Below, piece by piece: positions 39,344 to 51,579 of a stretch of DNA of 64,000 nucleotides. The stretch is from assembly GCA_019155205.2 (NCBI GenBank), contig JAHNZQ020000016.1:1522420-1586419 (forward strand), read 5' to 3'. The notes beneath the pieces were generated by a model that saw nothing but the letters and a program-made list of their open reading frames with translations, was not told the origin of the DNA and did no database searches. The first letter of the stretch is position 1; the number at the start of each line of letters is the position of its first letter. Made by a program: the position numbers and the translations under genes. This stretch comes from Gracilaria vermiculophylla (Eukaryota > Rhodophyta > Florideophyceae > Gracilariales > Gracilariaceae).

Positions 39344-41568
39344 TGTTGTGATGTGGAAAATAGCAACCTTGCTGGCTCAAAGTCTCAACGTCCAAGCGCA
39401 AAGAAGGTCACTCCGCAACACAGCGAGAGAGAGTACGCTGAATGAATAGGTACAACAAGAGTTGAACTTTATCGAAACGCGTCGAAAGGAGGTGAATAAC
39501 AAAAAGAGCGCCAGCCGTCGACGCTGCTTGGATGGGGAAGTCAATAGTTGGGGAGGTAGGTACAATTTGAAATTTTAAAATACTGGTTTGAATCCAAGAT
39601 GACATGTCATTTTGTCAACAATGAGCTTGACGACATCTTGCCAGTTTAACCCACCGCCGCCTCTAGTTGGGAGATACATGCGAAGGTGGCGAAGTATCAA
39701 AGCGTGATTCCCTGCAGACATGATCCTCACCTGAACCTGGTGTACAAACGGATCACCACACGTACAATTTTAGAAGGCTCGAAGCTTACCATGATACTCC
39801 TCGGATGTTAACTTTTGCCGCTCAATCAAACATATGGGTGGGTCTACAGCCGGCGCGCATATACACTCCAAAACGGCACCGTGTCTTCTGTGGCCTCCTA
39901 ACCCTTGATGAGAAGCATATAACCGTTCGAATCAATTGCATGCTTCGGCGAAGTTTGTTGATTCATGTGACGATGTTGTACTGAAAACGTTTAAAGCCTC
40001 TACATGTCGAACAGCAACAATGTAACTCTCATCTTGTATGTCACCTGCAAAAGCACAATGGCCCGTTCACATTTTCCATTCCTGTCTGGCCTCCTTTCAG
40101 TTTTCTATTTCGCCCTTGCATCACATCACTGATTTAGATGATGTACCGGATGCATGAATGCATACGCTCAAACTTAACATATCGTGAGTGTTGCACCACC
40201 AGATTGCTTCACCTCTGTCACTTGGATTGCAAGAGACGCCTTTTTTGTGCTAACATGACGACCAACTTCACGTATAGTGTGATTTTTGAACAAGCCATTG
40301 TGTTTGTCATGCAATAGTCACTGACGCTGAAGTATCTCACACTCGTTTGCGCTTTGTGACAAAGAAACCCTCTGAACTTCCACCACCAATGTCGATGGAT
40401 GTCGTTCATAGGAGTTCGGAATCAATCTCATCTGCTAGCCCTACCGCGGGTTTAATTCCAGCCGCAATTGCGTCGGGAGCACAACCGTGCGACCCAACAG
40501 GGACATGAATGCACCTCAAAATGGTTTACATTTTATACGCTGCGATTATCCTGAAACGTTTCTCCTTCACTGGCTCCTTCAACATTCATGCCTCCACGGA
40601 TTTTGAAAGTTTCGGTAATGAATGCCGTTTTCAGCTGCGGGTTTTTGCGTAGTCCGATACAAGACGAATTGTTAATTTGGCCTCGAAGCCGTTCAATTAT
40701 AGGGTACGCTCATCAGTAGAGTGTGCATTAAGATGATGACAAGAATCACGTTTTCAGCAGCAGCTCTGGTCATTTGTGATTAGTAAGCTCTGCAAGGGAA
40801 GCGGACTCAGCACGAATATCGAACGGAATCATTTGTCAGAGAAAGTTGGGAAAAAGTACTGCCTTTAGCGGTAATGCATGCAAATCATCGCTGGGAAAAG
40901 CCGCTACAAACGATTGTGCGTATTCATCTTAATGAATACGTCTACAGGAAATGCAGATAGTAGTTTGTCCGAAGAGATTGCGTTCCGTAAAATATCACTT
41001 GCGGAAGATGTTGTGATTAGGGAGGCTTGCACACTATCTGGATCGGAAGTTGTGATTTGTACCAGTGAAGGGGAAGGCATAAGCAAAGACTACATGATGT
41101 GAATGTTGATATGTCATATAAATGGTTCTGACCCCTTTACTCTGACTTGGATCCTCGTGCCCGTTTCTTGCACACTGGACAGTCTTCTTATTTGGAGGGT
41201 TTGCATCCCTTTGTTTGAAACGTCGATGAGACCCCTCATAAGGGTGTACGTGTACGTGGTGATATCCGTAAGTTACTGTTTAATATCAATTCCATTGAGA
41301 TTGAGTTTATCTGAAGCCGGCTTTGAGCGAGCACGAAGCGAACTTCGCTCGCTTCCAAGGACCCTTTGAAGTGCTAGCGTTAACCATCGCTGTGGAAACG
41401 TACGGTTCCGAACAATCGATTCCAGAGGTCCATTTCGGAAAGTTGCGGGGCCGTTGAAATTCCAAGCTTTACCAGAGGCGAATCAACTCGGACAAATGTC
41501 GATCTGCTTCATCGAAATTAGATGCGTATACTCCCAGTGCGGAAGTTTGTGTTGCCTAATTGTCGGAC
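39344..41568. other. intergenic, nothing recognised
   Basis: Over 2 kb of mixed-composition DNA with only short ORFs and no clear repeats or motifs. The first part may include the Spc25 promoter. Confidence 0.55.
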
Positions 41569-41994
41569 ATGGATTCGACGAGTTCAGACTCCTCCGACAG
41601 AGAGAACTGGAGGGGTGAGCTGGATGAGCTCAGTAATTCGAACAGTATCGTTCCATTCTTACATATAAGGAATCCGGAGAAGTCGAGATCATTCGCTGGA
41701 GTCGACTCCGTGTGCGCTAATGACAGTGTTCGCTTTCCGGCTCAACCAGTTATCTGTGGTGATCCGGCATGCTCGCCAACTCATCTCGGATACATGGAGA
41801 TTGGTACGGTGCATCGAGCAGATCATTCTGGTGCCGACCAAGTCGTTGTGTGTTTCGTTTGCTACGTAAGGTGCTGTACGACACCAACATGTGAGTTGCC
41901 TTGTCGGAGATCGGTTCAGAGTTGTCGTTCAGTACGTACGTGTAATCCTAGAAAAGCAGGAGACTTGTGTGATTTGATTCATACCTTCGAGTAA
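41569..41994 (+). CDS. small Cys-rich hypothetical ORF
   Basis: A 141-residue ORF from ATG 41569 (MDSTSSDSSDREN). The N-terminus is Ser/Asp-rich, and the C-terminal part has about 13 Cys (VCFVCYVRCCTTPTCELPC and so on). No family is recognised. No splice partner or regulatory context was found, so it may be a lineage-specific gene, an exon of a larger gene, or chance. Confidence 0.25.
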   Translation: MDSTSSDSSDRENWRGELDELSNSNSIVPFLHIRNPEKSRSFAGVDSVCANDSVRFPAQPVICGDPACSPTHLGYMEIGTVHRADHSGADQVVVCFVCYVRCCTTPTCELPCRRSVQSCRSVRTCNPRKAGDLCDLIHTFE

Positions 41995-43714
41995 ACGACG
42001 ACTTCGGACCTGCAATTATGATGCCTTCATGGCATGCCGTAGACTCCCGCGCCGTACCTCACTCTAAGGAGGTTGGCCTAACCACGACTCACCTGGTTTG
42101 CAAGAGAACGGTCATCCGTTTCTTTTGGGCACGACCCAGTGAAACTGAGTTGCATCATGCGGTTGTCCTCGTCACTGCAGTCTCTGCGAAGCTTTTCTTT
42201 CTTGCGCCTCTTTTCCGATTCTGGCGCCAGCTGGCTTCAGTTTTGATCCGTTGTGTATCAACTTCTGTTCCACCTCGTCATATTTAATATTAAGGACATC
42301 GTGACAATCCTAAAGCTCTCTCTTGTAGTGCTTTTGAAGGGTTTTCGGTAAAGCATTTGTACCGAATTCTAGCGTGACATGCTTCTTCAGGTTGGAACCG
42401 ATTATAAAACATGATGAACAACTCGATTGTGTCGAAGTCTGGCTCGAAGAGAATATCCTGAAACCAAAGCAATATTGCAGCTGCCATGAAAAGCAATCAA
42501 GCATGTACAGAATTAAGCTGGAGATAATCAAGATACACAACTAGTACAGCATGACAAGAACCGCAAAGCAGAGGTGTCCACCCGACCACTGCCTTCTAGA
42601 AACGTGGAAGTAGCCCGGCTTCGTAAAGGTGGTGGTGGGGGAGAAGCAGGGCGCTATTATGTCCCGGTGCAATGATGTTCGTTTCAGAAGAGGGCCAGAA
42701 TGCCCGTCCAGAATGTTGAACACAAGGTAAATTATAAATATAAACATGTTCCAAATCATCCCGGTAGTTTCTTTTACACTTCGCGTGCCTTGGGTACTGA
42801 ATACCCATTCACGTAGAGCTGCTGCTGTTCAACAACATGCAGGGCGCACGCGTCTACAGAGATGATGGCGTAGAGTGCACCATAAACCACTCGCATGAGC
42901 GAGCAGTGGTTGGTGAGAGCGCGAAGCCTTTCAGTCGCGGATAGCGCGTGTTGCGCGCGGAGCAGGACAGTGATGGGCGGATCTGTTCATGACTGAGATC
43001 GACGGCGTCGCGCGTACGCTTCTTGGCGGCAGCGTATAGGGCTGAGAATGTACTTAAGCAGCCCAGCTCCCACGTGCCCAGCAGCCTGAGGCGCGTCGCC
43101 GCTGACGGTAAAATTGTCGGCGTTCGCGGCGCAGGCACTGCTCACGTGCACTGGCAGCCGGCTGCAGGGGATGAGCGATGACCGCGCTATGAGTCTTTTT
43201 TTGGCACATCAAATGTACCCTTGTATGTGAAGGTTGATGCTTCCACGCAGGGTAATACATTACATCGCGCGGAGCGGTCTGAAACAGATCTCGGAAAAAG
43301 GTAGGGCAGTGGACTACAAACAGGGAGCACACAATGACATTAGCCAGGCGGCTCTAAGAGGCAGGCGTAGAAATCGCCTCCATGTTGGCGTGACTACGGG
43401 AGCGCGTCTGCTCTTTGAGATCGGTTACTTACTACCTCTGAGACTCAATTCTTGTCAAGAATTAGAGGCTGAGTTCTAACGTATTCTCCATGAACCAACG
43501 GACTTGACAATCTTCAGTTGTTTCTATGAGCCAGCTTGACCATTTGTCATAATCTTCATAAGCAAAGAGCAATAGCTACTGACAATCGAGCCTTTATGTT
43601 TGTCACAAATAGGTTTGATGAATAATGGGTGTTTGCAATAAGTCAAGGAAAAACTATGTACAACTACAGTCAGAACATATTACATACACAAAACAGGATC
43701 TCCCAACACAGCCG
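41995..43714. other. intergenic, nothing recognised
   Basis: No credible ORF, repeat or RNA gene was seen. A GC-richer part around 42.9-43.2 kb has no coding evidence. Confidence 0.55.
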
Positions 43715-44377
43715 TTATTGTTCGTGTGACTTTGGAAACTCTTGTGCCTCAGTTAGTCCGTAGTTTTCGACTTCATTATCGAGCCCGCCTCTGGCGATAG
43801 GCCCTTCACAGTCGACTTTGTCCTCAGTTATGTCAGACATTTTGGAGTCAGAAATATAAGAATCGTAGGAGAGCTCGTCGTCGAAATCATCCGCATCGTC
43901 ACTGTCCGATTCATTCATGGTCTCATTCAGAGGAGCGTACTCGGAGTACACATCGCTTTGTCTTGGCGAAGCAAGTGATGCGGGTTGCTCGTTTTGATGT
44001 TGAAACTGAGGTTCTTGCGTATATGTGCAACTGTACCGAATACAAGCGCCATTCAGAACCCGTACAGCGGCGCTCTGTACACTACCCCATGAATGCTTAC
44101 TTACGTGGCATAGGGTAGAACTTGGGGGATCGGTTGACACATGTTGTTCAGATAGGTGGGGCTCAGCAATCTTGTACGTTACATCGTCGCGCTCACTGAA
44201 AAACATCACGGGAAGATGCGCTTGAGGGGACAATCGTGTGTGGCAATGGTGCAATACATGACACAGGTTCTTTCTCGAATTCGTGTCCAAATTGGAGATG
44301 ATTGCGGTGAACATCTGCGATAGATGAGTCTGAGCACTATCGTTGTCCTGGACTGGAACAAAACCGTCGATGCGCAT
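43715..44377 (-). CDS. hypothetical protein with acidic C-terminus, probable 99-nt in-frame intron
   Basis: The reading frame is open from 44809 down to 43715, but its only in-frame ATG that suits a start is at 44377 (MRIDGFVPVQDND); the preceding in-frame stretch KSYVFVVAVASYPADREFI looks coding, so an upstream exon is possible. A strong donor GTAAGTAAGC and an AG at 44006 delimit a likely phase-0 intron at 44006-44104, 99 nt, which has no stop and so is hidden in the ORF. Spliced, the listed span encodes 187 aa. Before the junction is a folded-looking part (LSQMFTAIISNLDTNSRKNL); after it an acidic tail (NESDSDDADDFDDELSYDSY). No family is recognised. Confidence 0.5.
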   Translation of the reverse strand: MRIDGFVPVQDNDSAQTHLSQMFTAIISNLDTNSRKNLCHVLHHCHTRLSPQAHLPVMFFSERDDVTYKIAEPHLSEQHVSTDPPSSTLCHVSKHSWGSVQSAAVRVLNGACIRYSCTYTQEPQFQHQNEQPASLASPRQSDVYSEYAPLNETMNESDSDDADDFDDELSYDSYISDSKMSDITEDKVDCEGPIARGGLDNEVENYGLTEAQEFPKSHEQ

Positions 44378-45544
44378 GATGAACTCTCGGTCGGCGGGAT
44401 ACGAGGCAACGGCTACCACGAAAACGTAAGATTTTGGACGAGAGGGGGAATTGGAGCGTGTGGCGTCACTCTGCGCGAGAGCGACGCAAGAGTGAGGATA
44501 CGGAATTTGGCGCAGTGAGGGTGGCTGCTTGTCTGCGCAGCCAGCAATTATCCTGAGGGTGGTTTTAATAACAAACAACGCGAGCGAAGCGGCGACGGGG
44601 CGGCATGAGAGGCAGTCGTGAGAGCAAAACGATGCGCGCAACGTGCTGTGCGTGCTTGCCACGAGGCCATCTTTTACAGCAGCAGTTCTCGGCAAGGGCA
44701 GCGCGGGCCGGAAGCGGCACTCTCGCCGTTTTTGAATTGTGAGTGGCTGCCCCCGACGCAAGTGCTGCTTCTGGAAGTGATACGACGTAACTTCCTGGTC
44801 TTCCACCACACCTCCCGTAATTGCGGAGGCGCGTATGTTCGGTGTTTGGGTGCTTGTATGTCGAACACGTACAGCCAGATTCGACTATGACAGCGGTTTG
44901 ACGCTGACGCTGGGCGCATTATGGTGGCCTGCCCCGGTGGAATGCGCTCTCATGACGAATATATGTAATTCAGGGAAGCAGCTCGAAGGTTGAATGTGGA
45001 CGATGACGAAAGGGCACGTGGACCAGTCACACGCCAGCATTTGTTCTTCTCCAACATAATTCCCTCAAATTATGCGTAGACTGGCGATCTGAAACCCTCT
45101 GTCTCATAAAGACCTCTGCCACATTGGTCCCATCTGCACGCGAGCGTTCAATCTAGGAAAACTCTGCGCACTCCCGTTCCTTCCCATCTATCTACGACGC
45201 GCTGCGGATTAAACTAACACTTCAGGCCCACAAGAAAGGAGCCACTATGGAAGTCCCGATATGATCGTCAGGCACAGAACAATCTCAAAGAGTATGCGGC
45301 CTCGCGTGCATCTCGAGACAATTCTTGCACTCGAGCCTAGTCGTGCGAGCTCTCCCGGATCTTGTGAGTCGCCATTCAAGTGGTAGCTCACCCTCACTGC
45401 CTAGAATGTCTTGTTCGTTTCGCACGTGTTCCCCGCTAGTAATGTACCAACTGATCGACACAGAATTATTATTCTTTTGTCTTCGAACTGACGCAAAGCT
45501 ACAAAAACCATACAACGGCGCTATCAACATAAAGTGTTTCGACT
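44378..45544. other. upstream flank of the hypothetical gene; intergenic
   Basis: The first 400 bp may hold the true N-terminus of the preceding gene. The rest contains no recognised feature. Confidence 0.5.
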
Positions 45545-47776
45545 CTACTCTACATCTACAACAACGAATTCCTCATCCTCTGACAACCCAGCATCGGCAT
45601 AATCATTGAGACAACGCTCCGCGTGCGAATCATCAACACCGTAAGAAACTAAAGACTCGGTAGCAAACGAGACATAGCGCTCGCCAGGTTGCGTGCCTCT
45701 AGTCTTTTTTTCGCCAGGTGTGTACGAAAATGTCGGCAACACATGAATATTATCTGGCACGTGTCCATCATATATTACTTTGAGTTCTTCCAACAGCGTC
45801 TCGTATCGAAATGAAAGCCTTATCGACGGAACATTTGTCTTGGAGATATCATTCCCTGCAGGGCCACTCAAATACCAAGTGGACCCCAACCAGCTAGCTT
45901 TGACGCACGGTTCGAACCCAGATTGCAAGACAGAGTTTCTCGCAAGTTCGCACAAGTCCGTGTTGGAGAGCTTCCACACTTGGGCGGCAACTGAGTATTC
46001 CTCCATGAGCGGCTCGCGAGTGAAAGCAAATTGCAGCGGGTCGTCAGTTGATAATGTTACATTCAAGCCCCTTTTGAAAAACATGAACAGTGGATTCTTG
46101 TTAATCTCGCAGAACAACGCGTTATTACTCAACGGGCTCATTGCAACTCCAATCTGAGTGACGTAAAACAAGTATTGCAACACTGGGCTCTTCTTCAGAT
46201 TCAACCCATGGTTGATGCCATGTGCCAACAGAAATGATGTCGCTAGGTGCTCGATGTCGCCAGCCTCACCTGCGTGCGGACGATATGTAAAGGTATTCAA
46301 ACCTTTGGACTCTCGCAGTTGGTTCAGCACAGCGAGGTTGCTGTAAATGAAGAACGAATAATAACTGTAGGGTGGATTCTCGCTGCTGTTCCAGGTTTCA
46401 GGAGGGCCACATTTCCGCAAATCCACGCGCGGCTGTGGCTGACTCTCATCATCCACTGAATCAAAGCCGACGATCTGCTGCAGAAGGCTTGCGACTTTCG
46501 GATGCGAAGATGGGTCAACAGTGGCTTCAAAAATAGGGTTGAAAATGTTTTGCAGCATGTCTTGGAACGAATGAAGCCTCCCTTTCTGCTGGTAAATACT
46601 GTACAGGCGAGGAATTTGGATGAGCCAGCGCACGTTGGGGCTAAAAATCTTGTGATCGTAAAACCATTCGCCGAGCTTGTCCCATTCGTTGATATCTCTG
46701 CCGTACACACTAATACGATACTCGCTCTTCTGGTACTTGGTGCTGTGCAAATCGGAAAAGACCTCGCGCGTGAGTTCGGCTAGATACTTGCCGTTGATGT
46801 AATTGTCGGTCTTCATGAAGATTTCGCGCAATCTGGACTGTCCAAAGGGGTTGTACTTGAGGTTGAAGCGATCAAACCTGTGGAAGGTTGTGTTGTCGGC
46901 ATGTACGTCTAGGGTATCCACACTAAGTTCATGTGGTTGAAGGTTGAGGGACTCGAACACTTGGGTGAGAGTTAACGGCTCGCCATTAGGGTCGTCTCTG
47001 TTCGCCAGAACTTTCTCAGCGCCGTCTTTCTTCACTTTTCGCTTGATGAAAGTGAGCAAGTGCTTCTGATTGGCCATCGAGGAGTGATGAACATGCACAT
47101 CGACCTTGCTGACATTGTAAAAGTCGCGATGCGGGACGGCAATCTGTGCCAGGCGCTCGTGGCTTTCGTTGAGCAAGGTGTGCATGTTGAAACGCTCCTG
47201 CAACAGTGTTAACCTTCGATGGCAAAACGAGCGCGTGTCCGGGTCGTTCATGATGCTGGACAGTATGGCGAGGTCCTCGGCAAAATAGGAGAGTGTGGAG
47301 GGGCTAATCTGTGGGCAGTTGTTCGCAACAGCGTCCTGATCGGCGTAAACATTGACGACGCCGTTGTGCCAGCGGAATACGTGGGCAGTCCGGGTGGAGA
47401 TGTTGAGATCAAACGGGTCGTAAGGGGGTGGCACAAAGGCATGGCGATTTTCTTGCAGCGGCCTGCACTTTGCAAACTTTGTCCACTCGGGGAGAGTGCG
47501 ACGGTAGACCCAGCGTTCTCGAAGAGAGACTGCGCGGCGCAAATTGAGGGCGGGAAGATGCTCTAGCGCGGAGTGCGAAGCTGGTGCAATAGACAGTCGA
47601 TGGTACTGAGAAGGAGACTGCGGTGCAAGACGCTTGAAATTGGCGGCAGCGGAGCGCATTGAGGAACGACGGTGGTCTAGAGTGGCTGATGCAAGCGTGT
47701 CCTCATCGGCAGTGTGGGGAATAGACGGGGGGGACATGGCAGACGGCGTAGAGGAAGTTGACTGCGGCGTATGCAT
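45545..47776 (-). CDS. AMP deaminase
   Basis: Converts AMP to IMP with release of ammonia, balancing adenylates in the cytosol. From ATG 47776 it is 743 residues; the frame continues upstream to 47965, which cannot be excluded. The catalytic domain carries the metal-binding KVDVHVHHSSMANQKHLL (both H in HVH), FNLKYNPFG, a long ADTTF-type region, FTYRPHAGEAGDIEHL with metal His and catalytic Glu, and SLSTDDPLQFAFT-type LSTDDPLQF with the catalytic Asp pair, then PLMEEYSVAAQ. The end, WLGSTWYLSGPAGNDISKTN, is also typical. In the family LQF is usually followed by His; here it is Ala. The N-terminal 150 residues are Ser/Pro-rich and poorly conserved, as usual. It appears as one exon, divergent from the HAD gene. 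Confidence 0.94.
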   Translation of the reverse strand: MHTPQSTSSTPSAMSPPSIPHTADEDTLASATLDHRRSSMRSAAANFKRLAPQSPSQYHRLSIAPASHSALEHLPALNLRRAVSLRERWVYRRTLPEWTKFAKCRPLQENRHAFVPPPYDPFDLNISTRTAHVFRWHNGVVNVYADQDAVANNCPQISPSTLSYFAEDLAILSSIMNDPDTRSFCHRRLTLLQERFNMHTLLNESHERLAQIAVPHRDFYNVSKVDVHVHHSSMANQKHLLTFIKRKVKKDGAEKVLANRDDPNGEPLTLTQVFESLNLQPHELSVDTLDVHADNTTFHRFDRFNLKYNPFGQSRLREIFMKTDNYINGKYLAELTREVFSDLHSTKYQKSEYRISVYGRDINEWDKLGEWFYDHKIFSPNVRWLIQIPRLYSIYQQKGRLHSFQDMLQNIFNPIFEATVDPSSHPKVASLLQQIVGFDSVDDESQPQPRVDLRKCGPPETWNSSENPPYSYYSFFIYSNLAVLNQLRESKGLNTFTYRPHAGEAGDIEHLATSFLLAHGINHGLNLKKSPVLQYLFYVTQIGVAMSPLSNNALFCEINKNPLFMFFKRGLNVTLSTDDPLQFAFTREPLMEEYSVAAQVWKLSNTDLCELARNSVLQSGFEPCVKASWLGSTWYLSGPAGNDISKTNVPSIRLSFRYETLLEELKVIYDGHVPDNIHVLPTFSYTPGEKKTRGTQPGERYVSFATESLVSYGVDDSHAERCLNDYADAGLSEDEEFVVVDVE

Positions 47777-48199
47777 GATGGGGCGGGAGGAGGGGTTGTG
47801 CGGCTGGGGTTGGAGCGCAGGTATTTGGGGAGGCAGCAAAGGGGAGGAGAGCAAGGGCAGGGGGTGGAACAATGCCGCTGTGCGCGGGACGCAGCGAGGA
47901 ACGAGGGAGGGTGGCGCGGCGCAGCGAAGAGCTTCCACTGCGGGGAGGTGACAGTGGTGGCGCAAAGAGAGAAGACTCGAGGTGGAGGCGCACGGCGAAA
48001 GCGCGACGCTGTAACACTGAGGCGCTGCGTCGGAACGCGTGACGCACGCAGTGGCGCTGCTGCCAGCGCTGCGGCCACGTGTGATACTCTACACCACGGC
48101 GCATATTCGACGCCCGTCCATTGCCTTTCTATACGGGCGGTGCTCGGCGTGCACCCGCGCCGACGCCGCGCGCCGCGCCGCCGTCCTGCCGCTCCCCGC
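47777..48199. promoter_or_regulatory. divergent promoter region, AMP deaminase / HAD phosphatase
   Basis: 423 bp between the start codons. On the deaminase side it is C-rich in the sense strand (G-rich on plus). No defined site was identified. Confidence 0.45.
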
Positions 48200-48913
48200 A
48201 TGGAGCCGTTTCTATTCGTGTTCGATTTCGACGACACGCTGGTGTACAACAACACGGACCTTCTGCCGCTGATCCACCTCGCGCCCGATCTGCTCCAATC
48301 GCACGTCAACAACCCCCGCCACCGCGCCCTTGGCTGGACCGCACTCGTCAACGCCGTGCTCCGCGTGCTGCACTCGCGCCGCATCTCGGCCACCACCATC
48401 CTGCAGACCATGCACCATGCCACCATGCCGCCGGCCACCAAGGCCATGCTGACCATCCTGTTCAGCTCCCCCCAAGCGCGCTGTGCCATCGTGTCTGACG
48501 CAAACTCCCTGTACATACGAACCTGCCTGGAGGCCAACCACATCGACCCATCCCACTTCTCCGCCGGAATCTTCACCAACCCCGCCCACGTCCGATCCGA
48601 CCTTCTGTCGGTCACCCCCTTCGCCACCGAGCCGCATTCGTGCCCGACCTGCCCGTCCAATTTGTGCAAATCCGCCGTGCTCACCCTCCTCCGCACACGC
48701 CACCCGGCCCACACCGTTGTCTACGTCGGCGATGGCTCCAACGACTACTGCCCCGCAAAGCACGTCCCCCCCGACGGATACGTCCTCCCTCGTCAGGGCT
48801 TCAGTCTCGAGCGCAAAATTTTGCACCACGGACAAGTGCGTTGCGAAGTCCGCCCCTGGGCATCCGCCGAGCAGCTGCAATCCATCGTGCACCAAATTTT
48901 GAAGCCGCACTGA
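48200..48913 (+). CDS. HAD-superfamily phosphatase, PHOSPHO1/2-like
   Basis: A 237-residue protein with the HAD catalytic motif D9-F-D11-D-T-L, where Asp9 is the nucleophile. The PHOSPHO-specific blocks follow: CPTCPSNLCKSAVLTLL, VVYVGDGSNDYCPA with the metal-binding Asp residues, and LPRQGFSLERKILHHG. Animal PHOSPHO1 acts on phosphocholine and phosphoethanolamine, PHOSPHO2 on pyridoxal 5'-phosphate; plant relatives act on phosphocholine or thiamine monophosphate. The substrate here cannot be fixed. It is one exon from ATG 48200 in good context (CGCATGG). The order of motifs and length agree with the family. Confidence 0.9.
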   Translation: MEPFLFVFDFDDTLVYNNTDLLPLIHLAPDLLQSHVNNPRHRALGWTALVNAVLRVLHSRRISATTILQTMHHATMPPATKAMLTILFSSPQARCAIVSDANSLYIRTCLEANHIDPSHFSAGIFTNPAHVRSDLLSVTPFATEPHSCPTCPSNLCKSAVLTLLRTRHPAHTVVYVGDGSNDYCPAKHVPPDGYVLPRQGFSLERKILHHGQVRCEVRPWASAEQLQSIVHQILKPH

Positions 48914-50772
48914 TTCCAATCCCCCTTTTTTCGTTTGGAAGCAATCTGTTTTTCCTTGACTTGGCTCACCGTTTATCACTCGAATGCCAAAAGCCGCGAA
49001 TGACGGTCATCTTATGACCTCTAATTCATATCTTTTGAACTGGTGATGGAAGCATGTTAAGCTTCACTCCTGCCTTCAGCTTGTGTTTTTCTTGGTCCAT
49101 GCCAAACACCCTCTATAACAGAAGTGCACTAAAACTGCCATAAGCGACTAGTCATGCACCACTACGTGGCAAAAGCGTCTGGGGCCACAAGCACAGGAGG
49201 CCGATGCAGCATCAGCTACCTCTACAAGAAACCCCATGGCGGCCGACACTGCATCAAAGAGAGCCCACGCAGCTGCTGATGCAGGAAATCTTCTCATTGA
49301 AATCATGCATTGCAGGCTTTTCAGTCACGCGGGGGCTGTTGGAAAGCTGCAGCGCTAAGCCCAAGCTTAAACACGATGGATCGGAATGTATGGTAAATAG
49401 CGATCGCTTAACTCACTCACACATCGTCTGCAGCGGAATATTTTGCAGTTGTCATGGCGCACAAGAAAAGTGGCTGGTGTGGCCCATCTGACGAATAGGA
49501 AAACTACATCAGAGGCTGGAAGATACGATGTAATAGATTGTGTGTTCTGGACTATGCAGTTTGGCCTGGCGACTGAACGACACGAACCATGCCGCGTTGG
49601 TGTGTGTATCGAGACGTGGCTGAGTGGAAATGAACATCTTGATCGCCTCGTGAAATCCAAGTCACGCGTCCTTGCCGGTATCCAGCTTTTGATATCAACA
49701 GACAATCTGCTGGTAGAATCAGAAGGCCATTTGGATGAAGAGTGGGAATGCATTCCAACTCGAAAGGTCTCCAACGAGAAAGCTGCACGAGCAACCAAGG
49801 TGTCGCATGTATGGCTTTTGCACAGAGCTCGTGCGGCGCCGCACTTAAGTTGTGTTCCACGTGTATGCAAAGACTTATCGTTGCGAAAAACATATTTACT
49901 GTCAGTACAAATCTCAGTCCTCTATCCGAAATGCTCTTTCGTGTGCTGCATGACACGACGAATTCTTTGCTTTGTGAGCGTGAAAGACATGTCACCGGCG
50001 AGCACGGTTCAATAATCGCCGGTAAGGATTTCGGCTCTTCTCAGAGAGAAACACCTCCAAGCAGAACATGCAGTCTCTCACGAAATAAGGGGATGCGGAC
50101 TGAGAAAGAGAGAAATAGAACTTTAATTTTCTACTCTGAGAATTCTTCGAACGGTTCGGACTTGAGACCAGAGTTTTAAGAGTTTATCATGTGCAAATAT
50201 AAAGGAAAACAAGAAAAGCATCAATTGCCTGATGTTTATGAACCGGTTTCTGCGCTTTAAATTATCTCGATGTGCCAACAATGGCAAAGCTAACTTCCAG
50301 CGGTTACAAAACCCACACGCAAGGAAGAGCATGTGTAGGAATAATTCCCGTCTTGTTCGACATCAATGTGTGTGACAGATGTAGTTTTGATTTTATCTTA
50401 TTACGTTGCTTTCTCTTAGTATCGGTAATCTCCAGCACATATGTGGGCCAACCGTCACTGCTTGGAATTGTTTTTATTGCTAGTATCTGCTTAATTTGAG
50501 AAAATCATTTGAACGGGGGGGTAGAAAGGTTTACAGCGAGAGTGTTAGCATCACAAAACAGAGAAAGAGACGAGAATCAATCGTGTCGATTGATAGAAAA
50601 GCGCAATAATTGGCGGGTATCGATTTATTTTAACCCTGCATATTGAGCATGTAACAAAGCATGGAACAATAATGGTCCGACCTTTTTCTTTATCTGCATA
50701 TCCTGAATGCCGTGCAAGTCCACCGGACTATTACGCTGCTAAAGTATTCCACGTGTACACCTCTAAATTCCC

Positions 50773-50830
50773 ACCACATGGTGTATACGTTAACCACCAT
50801 TAACTCAATGGTGGTAATACACCATGTGGT
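50773..50830. repeat. nested inverted repeat
   Basis: The outer arm ACCACATGGTGTA pairs with TACACCATGTGGT. Inside it ACCACCATT pairs with AATGGTGGT around AACTC. A related palindrome, ACCACCATTGGTGGT, lies at about 51190-51204. Confidence 0.85.
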
Positions 50831-51579
50831 TTAATCGCATTAAGGTGTTGCATCCCGATGATCGAGACTCATCCTTCTTAATCACACGCATCAACTGCCG
50901 CCACTGTCGGCAACTAATGAAGTAATGGTCCAAATCGTCTCGATTGTAGTTTGGAATAGTGGATGTGGGTTCCATGGAAGAATCCTCTAGCGTTCTCTGT
51001 CGAGAAAAATGAAACACGTCACCATTCTTATCATTAAAAAAATGATAAATTCAAAGAATCCAGATTATGATAAATGATATAGATTCTGAATTGACCGAAA
51101 TTTACAGAAATTATTGTTTTTGAAATCGAGCTACAAGTGGCTAGATACCGGGCTAAAAATAAGTGTGTTCTTCGAAAAAGCAAATCATGACCACCATTGG
51201 TGGTACCCACGCAAGAAGTGCAGCACACACCTGAAAACAGTCGTGCACCCTATTCATTGTTTTCTTGGTGTATTGCAGAGATTCTTTTCTGAACAGATAT
51301 CTGTCAAACGGGATTACTTTTAATTTGGAACAAACATGAACTTGTTCCTTAATGGTGAGCTATCTCGCCCTGGGAGTAGGATTCTTGAACCAATTCGTGT
51401 GCCGGAGCATAAATAAACTCCAATGGTTTAAATCCTTCAACTCAATTATAGTTATGCATGTACATGTGTTCCAGTCTGAGTGGTGCATGTTCTCATTTTA
51501 CTGCATCTTCGTTTCCGAGGCACACGGACAAGAAAGACATTTCACTATTTTGTCCAAGAACTCTCACTTTTTCTCAGTC

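Noticed and set aside
45905..45920. GGTTCGAACCC, a tRNA B-box-like word
   Set aside because: It lies in the AMP deaminase coding sequence (the QSGFEP region), and no cloverleaf could be built around it.
49443..50015. 190-codon ORF
   Set aside because: No motif, ordinary composition, and overlapping ORFs of similar length on the other strand. Treated as chance.
50805..51017. Minus-strand 70-codon ORF with a transposase-like feel (ISCRQWRQLM)
   Set aside because: Too short and without a catalytic motif. It overlaps the nested inverted repeat, so it is left as possible element debris.
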